Virus record (IMG/VR): IMGVR_UViG_3300047284_000300
Span: 1-42,295 of that record
From: a virus
Length of the DNA stretch: 42,295 nt
Reading direction: 5' to 3' (one strand)
The notes beneath the pieces are model-generated. The model worked only from the letters and a program-made list of their open reading frames with translations, had not been told where the DNA came from and did no database searches. Below are positions 5,383 to 13,379 of the stretch, piece by piece (the stretch's first letter is position 1; each line of letters begins with the position of its first letter). The translations under genes were made by a program, and so were the position numbers.

Positions 5383-5456
5383 CGACTCAGGAGGGACTTG
5401 AACCCCCGACCAACTGCTTAGAAGGCAGATGCTCTATCCAACTGAGCTACTGAGTC
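5383..5456 (-). tRNA. tRNA-Arg (TCT)
   Basis: A 74-nt cloverleaf: acceptor GACTCAG/CTGAGTC, D stem GCTC/GAGC, anticodon arm TCTGC-CTTCTAA-GCAGT, T arm GGGGG-TTCAAGT-CCCTC, discriminator G. It would read AGA/AGG codons, common in AT-rich phage genes. The leader between its promoter and the tRNA has a GGGTAG/CTACCC hairpin. Confidence 0.96.
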
Positions 5457-5514
5457 AGGTGAGGGGTAGGATTTACGCAGAGTTTGGACCCCTGCTACCC
5501 GTGCCCTCAATATT

Positions 5515-5543
5515 ATTATAGCACTATTGAGTGCAGTTGTCAA
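5515..5543 (-). promoter_or_regulatory. Consensus sigma70 promoter for the tRNA group
   Basis: Minus strand TTGACA (5538-5543), 17 nt, TATAAT (5515-5520): both boxes are perfect. It overlaps the last codons of the 128-aa membrane protein gene and points at tRNA-Arg and the genes behind it. Confidence 0.9.
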
Positions 5544-5910
5544 CCCATGGAGCACAGAGTCGGATTTCTCCTCCTAGTGCTTGACACTCATCAGTATAGC
5601 ACACGGAGGTGTCAACTGGTTTTTCTGAGCGTCGTGGTGATGGTATCGTAGCACGTCCATCGTCGCCTGTCAAGTCCTCATAATCTTTGATTGCTTTATC
5701 GACATCTCTCTCGATTCTTCTCTTGAGAAGCTTGTCGTCTTTTATTATATAGTCGTTTAATTCGGTGTTTGGAAAATACTTTCTCTGAACTTCATCAATC
5801 AGGTCATACCAATGGATCTCATCAATGCCTGTACATTTTGTAAGTAAACCTACAGTTGAAGTAAGTATAACCCCTATGATTGCAAAATTTATAACTTGCT
5901 TTTTATTCAT
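5524..5910 (-). CDS. Membrane-anchored hypothetical protein (128 aa)
   Basis: Starting at ATG 5910 (MNKKQVINFAIIGVILTSTV), it has one N-terminal membrane segment (about residues 7-25) followed by a charged soluble domain, presumably periplasmic, with a C-terminal set of four cysteines (VCYTDECQ, RLCAPWVDNCTQ) that could form disulphides. The sequence around LLTKC is near a lipobox but does not fit it well. It follows the RlpA-like gene on the same strand. A spanin-like or lysis role is possible from position and topology, but nothing proves it. The 3' end contains the promoter of the tRNA group. Confidence 0.6.
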   Translation of the reverse strand: MNKKQVINFAIIGVILTSTVGLLTKCTGIDEIHWYDLIDEVQRKYFPNTELNDYIIKDDKLLKRRIERDVDKAIKDYEDLTGDDGRATIPSPRRSEKPVDTSVCYTDECQALGGEIRLCAPWVDNCTQ

Positions 5911-5916
5911 GAGGAA

Positions 5917-5946
5917 GGGGAGAATCAAGTCTCCCCATTATTTATC
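5917..5946 (-). promoter_or_regulatory. Late-type motif and hairpin before the membrane protein gene
   Basis: The minus strand reads GATAAATA (5939-5946), a NATAAATA late-promoter match at the end of the RlpA-like gene, followed by a 7-bp hairpin GGGGAGA-loop-TCTCCCC (5917-5936) that ends 6 nt before the start codon. No clear ribosome-binding site is visible. Confidence 0.5.
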
Positions 5947-5948
5947 TG

Positions 5949-6311
5949 TTAGACTCTAGAATAACAGACACTAGCCACTCCCTGTCCTGGGTGTGCAATA
6001 GTAGAGAATGCCCCGTAGGACAGGTCGAGGTCTCGTCCTCCGACATATGGACCTCTATCATTCACTCGCACAATAACTGTTCTTCCATTTCGTTGATTTG
6101 TCACTCGTAACCTAGTTCCAAATGGAAGCCATTTATGTGCGACAGTTCGACCATATGCATTATAAGTTTCACCATTTGCGGTGGTTTGGCCGTGATATCC
6201 ATCACCTACACCATAATGTGATGCCAGGGAACATCCGCTGGCTGCCTCAGCTTTTTGGGGCGTAAATCCAAGAAGTGTTGAAGCAATGAGAAGTGTTGAA
6301 ATAAAACGCAT
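5949..6311 (-). CDS. RlpA-like double-psi beta-barrel protein (putative lytic transglycosylase)
   Basis: A 120-aa secreted protein: a signal peptide (residues 1-22, cleavage after AEA) and a single RlpA-type double-psi beta-barrel covering the rest. The residues matching the active site of RlpA lytic transglycosylases are present: E48 in TANGE, H59 in TVAHKWLPFGT, D85 in RVNDRGPY, and the DLSYGAF motif near 96-102. RlpA cleaves naked glycan strands at bacterial septa in the periplasm. There is no SPOR domain and no lipobox, so this is a minimal soluble form. Neighbours are tRNA-Tyr upstream and a membrane-anchored protein downstream, so a wall-related or lysis function is plausible. Confidence 0.85.
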   Translation of the reverse strand: MRFISTLLIASTLLGFTPQKAEAASGCSLASHYGVGDGYHGQTTANGETYNAYGRTVAHKWLPFGTRLRVTNQRNGRTVIVRVNDRGPYVGGRDLDLSYGAFSTIAHPGQGVASVCYSRV

Positions 6312-6432
6312 TTAAATTAATAGAACTCTACATCCCAATAGAAGGGGGGTACACCACACCTCTCGGTGGGCACCTTCCTGGGCACAAAATGACAACAACT
6401 CAATCGCTTATAATATAAATTGGTGTTGTCAA
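6312..6432 (-). other. Leader of the RlpA-like gene, structured
   Basis: The spacer between tRNA-Tyr and the RlpA-like gene holds a small hairpin with a GAGA tetraloop (CACC-GAGA-GGTG), GC-rich runs, and next to the tRNA end a TTGACA box with TATAAG only 14 nt away, too close for a convincing promoter. No gene is seen. Confidence 0.35.
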
Positions 6433-6514
6433 TGGGCAGGGCAGGATTTGAACCTGCGAAGGCAGAGCCGTCTGATTTACAGTCAGATTCCTTTAACCAC
6501 TCGGAAACCTACCC
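6433..6514 (-). tRNA. tRNA-Tyr (GTA)
   Basis: An 82-nt class II tRNA: acceptor GGGTAGG/CCTGCCC (one G-U), 3-bp D stem, anticodon arm TCTGA-CTGTAAA-TCAGA, a 13-nt variable arm, T arm GCAGG-TTCAAAT-CCTGC, discriminator A. CCA is not encoded. Confidence 0.96.
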
Positions 6515-6631
6515 GATAAGCCTAAAATCAGTAATGCCTCCTTCTATGCTATCTGCATAACGAGTAACATATTTCCAGCAGGACTGGTGACGGATGGTGT
6601 CAACAGGTTTACTGGCTTTAGACTTAAGGCA

Positions 6632-6679
6632 ATCTTAACACACTTCTATTCGGTTGTCAAGGTGTTTGGGATATTTATA
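6632..6679 (-). promoter_or_regulatory. Early and late promoters before tRNA-Tyr
   Basis: Minus strand TTGACA (6655-6660), 17 nt, TAAGAT (6632-6637) is a host-type promoter; TATAAATA (6672-6679) just upstream is an exact late promoter. Together they would allow both early and late transcription of tRNA-Tyr and the RlpA-like gene. The 117 nt between -10 and tRNA show no gene. Confidence 0.7.
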
Positions 6680-6683
6680 AAAC

Positions 6684-7379
6684 TTATGGTGTCTGGAAAA
6701 CCCTACCCCATCCATCCTTGCCACCTGGACACCACCTACGAGCAAGTTCTGATTTCTTATATACTGCTCCTTTTCCATTGGTTACGGCACCAGTATAGCC
6801 GTCGTTGAGGCTGCCGTAGGGATCATTAACAACATAATCACCTGATGGTGTCTTGCCAATAACTACAACCATGTGGCCACCAGTAGGAGCAGATAAAGGG
6901 CCACGGTGCAGAATACCAATAACGACAGGTCTTTGAGCAGCAAGCTCACGATCAAGATCAGCAAAAGTAAGATTATAGCTAAAGTGTGACTTAATACCAT
7001 AATTTGCCAACACACGGGTTTGCACCACATGATCAGTTGTGTCGCCAATTGCAAAAACTTTTTGAACGTAGGCATCATCGCCCTTTGCTCCTTTTAACGT
7101 GCCTGGTTTAAAATATTCAAGACACATAGCACAACTAGAGCTGTTACAAGTACGGTTAGCATCTCTGTAATTATCGGTTTGTGGGAAATATGGTACGTTA
7201 AGAATTGATGATTTTGGTTTCTCTTCTTTAGTTCTATAGATTCTAACCCAGTTTGCTGAGTCTTCCATTTCTTCTGGCGCTTTTTTCTCAAGCGTCTTTT
7301 CTAACTCTTCTACAGCAGCAACATGTTTTGGATTGCTTTCATCGAAATGTTTGAAAAAGTTGTGTAAGTCGATTTTCAT
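6684..7379 (-). CDS. Papain-like C39-family peptidase domain protein
   Basis: A 231-aa protein with a helical charged N-terminal part (1-55) and a C39-like cysteine peptidase domain: Q67 in NVPYFPQTDN (oxyanion), the catalytic C78 in NRTCNSSSCAMCL, H169 in GGHMVVVIG, and D186 in YVVNDPYGS. No signal peptide is present. C39-like domains in phages cleave peptide bonds and are often linked to wall degradation or virion proteins; the substrate here cannot be told. It overlaps the upstream nuclease gene by 4 nt (ATGA), so the two are co-transcribed from the promoter at 7767-7795. Confidence 0.78.
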   Translation of the reverse strand: MKIDLHNFFKHFDESNPKHVAAVEELEKTLEKKAPEEMEDSANWVRIYRTKEEKPKSSILNVPYFPQTDNYRDANRTCNSSSCAMCLEYFKPGTLKGAKGDDAYVQKVFAIGDTTDHVVQTRVLANYGIKSHFSYNLTFADLDRELAAQRPVVIGILHRGPLSAPTGGHMVVVIGKTPSGDYVVNDPYGSLNDGYTGAVTNGKGAVYKKSELARRWCPGGKDGWGRVFQTP

Positions 7380-7714
7380 TTTAGTTCTCCGAATAGTTTA
7401 ATAAAGTACTCTGCGTCTACTACTACTAATGGTTTCTTATGATTCTTTTTCATAACAACAATTGGTTCATAGTCCCCACAATTAGCTTTAGCTTGTTCAT
7501 ATGCTTCCCATACATTTAACTTCTCTACATTTTTACATTCAATTGAGAATGGAAATTTGGCTCTAGCAGCTCTGGCCATGATTAAGTCTTCGCCACCAGC
7601 ACCCATAGATCTAGATTCAATATCTTCAGGATGTATTTCTAGTTGTTCTATAAGTTGTTCTCTAACCCATTTCTGTAGATTTCTACCTTTAGCTTTAGCA
7701 CTTTGAGGTTTCAT
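7376..7714 (-). CDS. PD-(D/E)XK-type nuclease, Holliday-resolvase-like
   Basis: A 112-aa basic protein with the small PD-(D/E)XK nuclease pattern: an N-terminal helix with a basic face (AKGRNLQKWVREQL), then D43 in GAGGEDLI and E59-C-K61 in FSIECKN, followed by a helix (NVWEAYEQAKANC) and a strand (EPIVVMKKN). This layout matches VRR-NUC/Holliday-junction-resolvase-like enzymes, which cut branched or damaged DNA. It is the first gene behind the strong promoter at 7767-7795 and overlaps the C39 gene by 4 nt. The fold is inferred from motif spacing only. Confidence 0.7.
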   Translation of the reverse strand: MKPQSAKAKGRNLQKWVREQLIEQLEIHPEDIESRSMGAGGEDLIMARAARAKFPFSIECKNVEKLNVWEAYEQAKANCGDYEPIVVMKKNHKKPLVVVDAEYFIKLFGELK

Positions 7715-7740
7715 TATATATCTCTAAGTATTATCTAAGA

Positions 7741-7795
7741 TATTTATTCTGAACCCTGACAGAGTTATTATACAGAGTTTTATGGTGCTTGTCAA
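7741..7795 (-). promoter_or_regulatory. Consensus sigma70 promoter plus late motif
   Basis: Minus strand TTGACA (7790-7795), 17 nt, TATAAT (7767-7772), both perfect. 18 nt downstream of the -10 is AATAAATA (7741-7748), a late-promoter match. Positions 7752-7774 are identical, in inverted orientation, to 38726-38748. Confidence 0.9.
7752..7774 (-). repeat. 23-nt promoter-core repeat, copy 1
   Basis: The minus strand here (-10 box plus the initial transcribed AACTCTGTCAGGGTT) is identical to plus strand 38726-38748. The -35 boxes and spacing also match, while the spacers differ. Confidence 0.9.
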
Positions 7796-7870
7796 GCCCT
7801 CCTATGAAAAATCCTTAATAGGTCAGAAAACAGGCTTTTTTTCGACGGTTTTACTGGGGTTTTGGCCCAT

Positions 7871-7896
7871 AAAAAAAGAGACCCCGTAGGGTCTCT
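7871..7896 (-). terminator. Rho-independent terminator
   Basis: On the minus strand AGAGACCC/GGGTCTCT (8 bp) with a 4-nt loop is followed by seven T. It ends the histone-like virion protein gene, 22 nt after its stop codon. Between it and the promoter at 7795 no gene is seen. Confidence 0.92.
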
Positions 7897-7917
7897 CATC
7901 GTACTTTTGGGAATGAA

Positions 7918-8871
7918 TCAGCCTTCTAGGATTTCTGCAATCCAAGCTTCTGACATATTAACCATAATAGCTTGTGCTGCTTCTGGAGTCTCAGCATAAC
8001 CTTCTTCTAGAAGATGCTCTAGAACTACATCATATACATCTACTTCTTCACCGAGTCTAGATGCTAGCTTACCTGCACCAGAAGATACCTTTCTGGCAAC
8101 TTTACCAAGGAAACTCTTACCAGATTTCTTTGCAGCAGAACCTGCCGCCTGCATTTTAGCTTGAGCAGCGTCACTTGAAGACTTAGTTTTTGCTACTGCA
8201 GATTGACCTGCAGACTTAACTGCACCTTTAACTTTTTCCACTCCACGCTGAAGTTTATTAGCAGCTCTTTGTGCAAGGTGTCCAACTACAGCAGAACGAA
8301 CTCCTCTACGACCAGCAGGATCCTTTGATGCCTGCTTCATGCCGATGGAAGTTCTGTTTAGTGGCTTGCCTTTCTTGCTCTGAACTAGACCATGCTTTGC
8401 AGCATAATCACCAGCAGCAGTATCAACTGCCTTTCTAGCCTTTGCTACACCACTCTTAACTGCACCCTTGACACGAGCTGCTGCCTTACCAGGAGCATCC
8501 TTAACTGCCTGTGCTTGACGTTGACGAGCAGCAGAAACTACTGCAGTACGTCTCGCTTGTTGACGCATTGCAGTTCCTTGACCAGTAGTAACTGGTGCTT
8601 GTCTTTTGTCAGAACTTAGTTTAGTGTATCCACCACGACCAGTTGTTACTGTAGCTTCTGAAAGAATGTCTTCAAATGCCTCTTCAATTTCATCGAGATC
8701 GAAGCCTTCTTCAACCATAGCTTCAATTGTTTCATCAACAATCTCTTCTAGTTCATCATCATAAAGATAATCAATATCTTCAAATAATTCTGTTTCTTCT
8801 GCTAGAGTTTCTCTTATTTCATCGTCATACACGGCAAAATAAGATTCGTAAAGTTTTTGAGTACTTGTCAT
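7918..8871 (-). CDS. Histone-like virion structural protein (317 aa)
   Basis: Three zones are plain: a very acidic helical N-terminus (1-75, DDELEEIVDETIEAMVEEGF), a long Lys/Ala/Arg-rich middle (about 90-275, with KAAARVKGAVKSGVAKARKA and similar histone-H1-like repeats), and an acidic C-terminal helix module (280-317, VVLEHLLEEGYAETPEAAQA). The basic middle would bind DNA. The junction DILSE-A at the end of the acidic zone fits the (L/I)xE cleavage rule of the T4 prohead protease gp21. The same acidic-basic-acidic layout recurs in the 888-aa protein at 15585-18251. A perfect late promoter stands upstream and a terminator downstream. Internal head protein is the best guess. Confidence 0.7.
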   Translation of the reverse strand: MTSTQKLYESYFAVYDDEIRETLAEETELFEDIDYLYDDELEEIVDETIEAMVEEGFDLDEIEEAFEDILSEATVTTGRGGYTKLSSDKRQAPVTTGQGTAMRQQARRTAVVSAARQRQAQAVKDAPGKAAARVKGAVKSGVAKARKAVDTAAGDYAAKHGLVQSKKGKPLNRTSIGMKQASKDPAGRRGVRSAVVGHLAQRAANKLQRGVEKVKGAVKSAGQSAVAKTKSSSDAAQAKMQAAGSAAKKSGKSFLGKVARKVSSGAGKLASRLGEEVDVYDVVLEHLLEEGYAETPEAAQAIMVNMSEAWIAEILEG

Positions 8872-8902
8872 GGGAATTTCTATAAATTTTACTTTATAGT
8901 AT

Positions 8903-8910
8903 TATTTATA
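8903..8910 (-). promoter_or_regulatory. T4-type late promoter
   Basis: TATAAATA on the minus strand 32-39 nt upstream of the histone-like virion gene, in the short gap after nrdB. Confidence 0.8.
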
Positions 8911-8926
8911 AAAACTCCCGTATTGA

Positions 8927-10090
8927 CTATAGTTTAAATCCAGAGAAAGTATCCTTCTTCATATCTTGTTTAATACCACCAATTACATAGGATTCAATCT
9001 CCGTTTCTTGTGGAGCATTTTGCATCATCTTAGAATTTAACCAGTGCTCCGTCCAAGGAAGAGGATTGTTTGACATGGAAATATCAAATTCTGGTTTGAG
9101 TCCGATAGATTTCATTCTACGATTTGCAATGTATTCAACATATGAAGATAGTAACTTTGCATTCAAACCAATCATAGAACCATCTTTGAATAGATATTCT
9201 GCCCAAGCTTTCTCTTCATTAACTGCACGAATATACATTTGACGTACATTATCTTGCTCCTCTTCAATGATCTCAAGCATTTGAGGATCATCACCATTCT
9301 TCCAATTCTTAATAATGTTCTGAGTGATAACAAGATGCTGTGACTCATCCCGAGCAATCAATCCAATAATTTTAGCAGAGCCTTCCATGAGTTTGAGTTC
9401 ACCAAATGCAAATGAACAAGCAAAGGAAACATAGAATCGAATACCTTCAAGAATATTTACATTCATGATAGCACGATATAGTTTTCTTTTAACTTCTTTC
9501 AATTCAACATTTGCAGTTGTATGATCTCCAAGTTCCCATAGTCTTCCACCTCCCCATTGCTGGGCAGATTCAATCAACTCATCATAGGCTTGAGTCACAC
9601 TAGTTGCACGTTCTAGAATCTTTTCATCATCAAGAATAGTATCAAATACTTCAGATACATCCGAATATACATTTTTGATGATGTAAGTATATGATCGAGA
9701 ATGAATCATCTCCATCGTTTCCCAAATAGTCATGCAAGCTTCCAGTTCGGGAAGAGAACAATATGGAAGAAATGCCATACCAGGACCACGACCCTGAACA
9801 GAATCAAGCATAATCTGATACTTCAGGTTGGAAGTAAAGATGTGCTTCTGTTCAGGACGAAGGGTTTGATAATCTGCACGATCTTTTTGGAGGGAGACCT
9901 CCTCAGGTCTCCAGAAGTATCCAAGCTGCTGTTGTGTGAGCTTATCAAAAATAGGATACTTATAAGTATCATACCTTTGCACTCCTAAAGGCTTACCAAA
10001 AAACATTGGTTGCTTTTTGGTATCTACATGATTACTATTAAATACTGTCATTCCCTTGATTTCACTGTTGGTTTTTTTAATAAATTGCAT
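8927..10090 (-). CDS. nrdB: Ribonucleotide reductase class Ia, beta subunit
   Basis: A 387-aa R2 subunit. Iron ligands and the radical tyrosine are in place: E in ETMEMIHSRSYTYII (with H and the radical-site Y), then E in FAFGELKLMEG and the E..H pair in ARDESQHLVIT. It holds the diferric-tyrosyl cofactor that starts catalysis in NrdA, supplying dNTPs for phage replication. The ATG at 10090 is preceded by AAGGAG at good spacing; an upstream ATG at 10123 lies inside nrdA and is less likely. It follows nrdA by 11 nt in one operon with the primase. Confidence 0.96.
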   Translation of the reverse strand: MQFIKKTNSEIKGMTVFNSNHVDTKKQPMFFGKPLGVQRYDTYKYPIFDKLTQQQLGYFWRPEEVSLQKDRADYQTLRPEQKHIFTSNLKYQIMLDSVQGRGPGMAFLPYCSLPELEACMTIWETMEMIHSRSYTYIIKNVYSDVSEVFDTILDDEKILERATSVTQAYDELIESAQQWGGGRLWELGDHTTANVELKEVKRKLYRAIMNVNILEGIRFYVSFACSFAFGELKLMEGSAKIIGLIARDESQHLVITQNIIKNWKNGDDPQMLEIIEEEQDNVRQMYIRAVNEEKAWAEYLFKDGSMIGLNAKLLSSYVEYIANRRMKSIGLKPEFDISMSNNPLPWTEHWLNSKMMQNAPQETEIESYVIGGIKQDMKKDTFSGFKL

Positions 10091-10101
10091 GTATGTTCTC
10101 C

Positions 10102-12402
10102 TTAAATTTTGCAGCTTTCGCAATCTTCTTCAGATTCTAATTGTGATAACAATTGACTTAATGCTTCATTTTTATCTTCTGCATCGCCATCAGACTTACT
10201 ATCATAAGTGTTTTGATAGTAAGAAGTTTTCCATCCATACTTATAAGTCATAAGTAAATCTTGTGCCATCACTGAAGTAGGAACTTCATTATCTGGGTAA
10301 TTTTCTGGATTATAGGACCAGTTTCCAGAAATCGCTTGATCGAAGAATTTTTGCATAACAGCAACAATATTAATATAACCAGTATTCCCAGGCATATCCC
10401 AAAGAAGTGTATAGTTCTTTTTAAGTGTTTGATAGCTTGGGACAATCTGTTTAAGCGGACCCTTCTTCGATTTCTTAACGGACAGGTAATCTCTAGGTGG
10501 TTCGATTCCATTTGTTTCATTTGACACAACGGAACTGCTCTCTGAAGGCATCTGTGCGGACAATGTTGAGTGCCTGAGACCGTGAGCCAGGATGGATGTT
10601 CTAAGGCTTTCCCAATCATAGTTAAGAATATTAGGTACGATTTCGTCTACATCTTGCTTATATGTATCAATCGGAAGAATGCCTTGGGAATACTTAGTAC
10701 GATCAAAGTAATCACACTTACCCTTTTCCTTAGCCAATTGATTTGATGCCTTCAGAAGATAATACTGGAATGCTTCTGTTAGGTCATGAACTAGTTTCCA
10801 TGAAGATGGATCTTCGTATTTCACATTATGTCTGGCAAGATAATGTGCAAGACCAATATAACCAATGCCGAGAGAACGACGTGATTCGGTAGAGATACGT
10901 GCAGCTTCCACTGGATACTGTTGATAGTCAATCAATTCATCGAGAGAACGAACTGATAAGTCACAAAGTTCTTCTAGTTCAGAGAAGTTGTTTAGTTTTC
11001 CAACATTGATTGCAGACAAAATGCAAAGTGCAATTTCTCCACTCTTATCATCAATGTGATCAATAGGAACTGTTGGAAGAGTAATCTCTTGACAGAGATT
11101 AGACATATTTACTTTGTCTAGGAAAGAACTATGAGAATTGCAGTGGTCGATATTCATAATGTAGATACGACCAGTCTCTGCACGTTCTTTGAGAATGTTT
11201 AAAAATAGTTCTTGAGCGCCGACAGTTTTTCTTGGAATAGATGTATTTCGTTCATAAGATACATATAACTCGTCAAATCTATCAGTGCCAAAAGCATCAT
11301 AAAGATCAGGAACGTCGTGTGGAGAGAATAGTGAGATTTCTCCGTTTGAGATGAATCGTTCATAGAACAGCTTGCTGATTTGAATTGAGTAGTCTAGCTT
11401 ACGAACTCGGTTATCTTCAGTTCCTTTGTTATTTTTTAATACAATAATATCTTCTATTTCTTGATGCCAAATAGGGAAATGAACTGTAGCTGACCCACCA
11501 CGAATGCCGTTTTGAGTGCAACACCTGACCGTCGCTTCAAATTTTTTGAGAAATGGGATGACTCCTGTATGTGCAACCTCTCCTCCACGGATTTTGCTAT
11601 TGATACCCCTGATTCTGCCTGCGTTGATACCGATTCCAGCACGTTGAGCCACATAACGGCCAATAGCCATGTCAGAGCTGAAGATAGAATTGAGAGAATC
11701 GTCAGAATCAATAAGCACACAAGAAGCAAATTGACGAAGAGAGGTTCTAACACCAGCCATAATTGGCGTTGGAATGTTAATTCTGTGCTTGGAGATTGCG
11801 TTGTAGTATCGTTTGACATAATCTAATCTTGTTTCCTTTGGATATTCTGCAAACATTACTGCAGAAATAAGCATGTACATATATTGAGGAGTTTCATAAA
11901 TCTGTTTTGAACTCCTATCTTGAACCAAATATTTATCTACTACTTGACGAAGACCAGCATAAGTAAAAATATAATCACGTTCATGGTCAATCCAAGAATT
12001 GATTTTATCCCATTCTTCCATGGAATATTTACCAAGTAGTTCTCCATCATAGATTCCTAGAGAAACACCACCAACAAGATGATCATGAACATCTGGGAAT
12101 TTTATTTTCCAATTAGCTCCAAAGACTTGCTTATATAGACCGAAAAGCAAGAGACGAGCAGCAACATACTGGTAATTTGGATTATCGAGACTGATAAGGT
12201 CACTAGCTGACCTAACCAGGATTTCTTGGATTTCATCTGTCGTGATTCCGTCGTAAAATTGAATCCCTGAATTGATTTCTACTTGAGAAGCACTCACACC
12301 AGCAAGACCTCCACAAGCACATTCTACCATATTATGAATTTTATCTAAATCTAGAGGTTCAAGAGTACCATTACGTTTTTTAACTTTAGTACCGTTACTC
12401 AT
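10102..12402 (-). CDS. nrdA: Ribonucleotide reductase class Ia, alpha subunit
   Basis: A 766-aa R1 subunit with an N-terminal ATP-cone (about 5-95, VKKRNGTLEPLDLDKIHNMV), the substrate-site cysteine in RQFASCVLIDSDDS, the N-x-C-x-E active-site trio in SNLCQEITLPT, the radical-transfer tyrosine pair in TSYYQNTYD and the C-terminal shuttle cysteines CESCKI. It reduces ribonucleoside diphosphates. The ATG at 12402 overlaps the primase stop (ATGA) and has GGAAG upstream, so it is preferred to the in-frame ATG at 12414. Cyanophages usually carry nrdA/nrdB to draw on host RNA pools. Confidence 0.97.
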   Translation of the reverse strand: MSNGTKVKKRNGTLEPLDLDKIHNMVECACGGLAGVSASQVEINSGIQFYDGITTDEIQEILVRSASDLISLDNPNYQYVAARLLLFGLYKQVFGANWKIKFPDVHDHLVGGVSLGIYDGELLGKYSMEEWDKINSWIDHERDYIFTYAGLRQVVDKYLVQDRSSKQIYETPQYMYMLISAVMFAEYPKETRLDYVKRYYNAISKHRINIPTPIMAGVRTSLRQFASCVLIDSDDSLNSIFSSDMAIGRYVAQRAGIGINAGRIRGINSKIRGGEVAHTGVIPFLKKFEATVRCCTQNGIRGGSATVHFPIWHQEIEDIIVLKNNKGTEDNRVRKLDYSIQISKLFYERFISNGEISLFSPHDVPDLYDAFGTDRFDELYVSYERNTSIPRKTVGAQELFLNILKERAETGRIYIMNIDHCNSHSSFLDKVNMSNLCQEITLPTVPIDHIDDKSGEIALCILSAINVGKLNNFSELEELCDLSVRSLDELIDYQQYPVEAARISTESRRSLGIGYIGLAHYLARHNVKYEDPSSWKLVHDLTEAFQYYLLKASNQLAKEKGKCDYFDRTKYSQGILPIDTYKQDVDEIVPNILNYDWESLRTSILAHGLRHSTLSAQMPSESSSVVSNETNGIEPPRDYLSVKKSKKGPLKQIVPSYQTLKKNYTLLWDMPGNTGYINIVAVMQKFFDQAISGNWSYNPENYPDNEVPTSVMAQDLLMTYKYGWKTSYYQNTYDSKSDGDAEDKNEALSQLLSQLESEEDCESCKI

Positions 12403-13379
12403 ACTTTCTTCCATGTAGTAAATTTAAGTTTAGCTTCCAACCCTTGGTATGTATTTTCGTTGACTATTTTCTGAGGGTTGGACCCAGAAATAACCATGTC
12501 ATTGATATCCTTTTCCTTTACAGTACTTGGCCAAATGACAATCTTTTCTCCTGAATCAATAAGTTTTTCGTAGCGTTTAACTATCTCTAAATTGCGAGGT
12601 TCATTGTCCAAAATAAACACTCTATCTCTGTAGATAGATTTATCTAGCTGAACATCAGATCCACACATTGCAATCGCATTAGACAGAAAAAGAGAGTCGA
12701 ATGGACCCTCTGTGACATAGATTGTTTTGTTAAAGTCTACAGAATCAAGTCCAAATAGTTTAGCGTACTTGTCATCCAGGATGGTAGTAATATAGCGTAG
12801 TTTTGCAGTTTTGTCAAGAGCCCTTCCTTGAAATCCAAAAAGTTTTCCACTTTTGGACATGAGAGGAATGATGATTCTAGACTCTTTGATTGAACTTTCT
12901 GTTTTGGCCCAAGCATGAAAATCCTCTGCATAGTAGAACTTAGAAAAATATTTTTCTGGTATTTGTCTGTTGACAAGGTATTGTTTTGCTGGGTGTGAAT
13001 TATTTAGTTCTGATATCTTTGCTAGGTCTAATATAGGTGCCTTTTTAAACACAGGAGTTGTGAACTTAAACTTTGGTTCTTCGACTACAGTTCCTTTACC
13101 AGTCAATCCAGATTTAAACCTTTCCATGACATATTCATCATGTAAAGTTGAATCTAAATCTTTCAAAAAATTTGCAAGAGTTCTCCCCACACCACAATTG
13201 TGGCACTTGTATATCATATCTGCATTTTTTCTGTAAAAAAATCCTCGTGCCCTATTCCTATTTTTTGAAGAGTCTCCGCAATAGGGACAGCGAAAATTAT
13301 ATAAATCGTTTTTCTTTTTAGTAAACTTATCTAGTCTAATAGAAATGAGATTAATATATTTGGTGTCAATGTAACTCAT
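12399..13379 (-). CDS. 61: DNA primase (T4 gp61-like)
   Basis: A 326-aa protein with an N-terminal zinc finger (CPYC near 31-34, CHNC near 59-62) and a TOPRIM-type centre (IYVTEGPFDSLFLSNAIAMC near 216-235, then VFILDNEPRN). This is the DnaG-like primase that works with the gp41 helicase to lay Okazaki primers. Length is close to T4 gp61. It overlaps the upstream coiled-coil gene and nrdA by 4 nt each, and a perfect promoter inside the end of the upstream gene points at it, so primase, nrdA and nrdB form one early unit. Confidence 0.93.
   Translation of the reverse strand: MSYIDTKYINLISIRLDKFTKKKNDLYNFRCPYCGDSSKNRNRARGFFYRKNADMIYKCHNCGVGRTLANFLKDLDSTLHDEYVMERFKSGLTGKGTVVEEPKFKFTTPVFKKAPILDLAKISELNNSHPAKQYLVNRQIPEKYFSKFYYAEDFHAWAKTESSIKESRIIIPLMSKSGKLFGFQGRALDKTAKLRYITTILDDKYAKLFGLDSVDFNKTIYVTEGPFDSLFLSNAIAMCGSDVQLDKSIYRDRVFILDNEPRNLEIVKRYEKLIDSGEKIVIWPSTVKEKDINDMVISGSNPQKIVNENTYQGLEAKLKFTTWKKV

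Noticed and set aside
5640-5675. TTGACA-17-TACGAT inside the membrane-protein gene
   Set aside because: The -10 is weak, and a perfect promoter stands just downstream at 5515-5543, so chance is likely.
6415-6432. TTGACA followed by TATAAG downstream of tRNA-Tyr
   Set aside because: The spacing of 14 nt is too short for a sigma70 promoter.
6587-6808. Plus-strand open frame of 73 codons
   Set aside because: It lies across the tRNA-Tyr promoter region and antisense to the end of the C39 gene, with no ribosome-binding site and no protein-like pattern.
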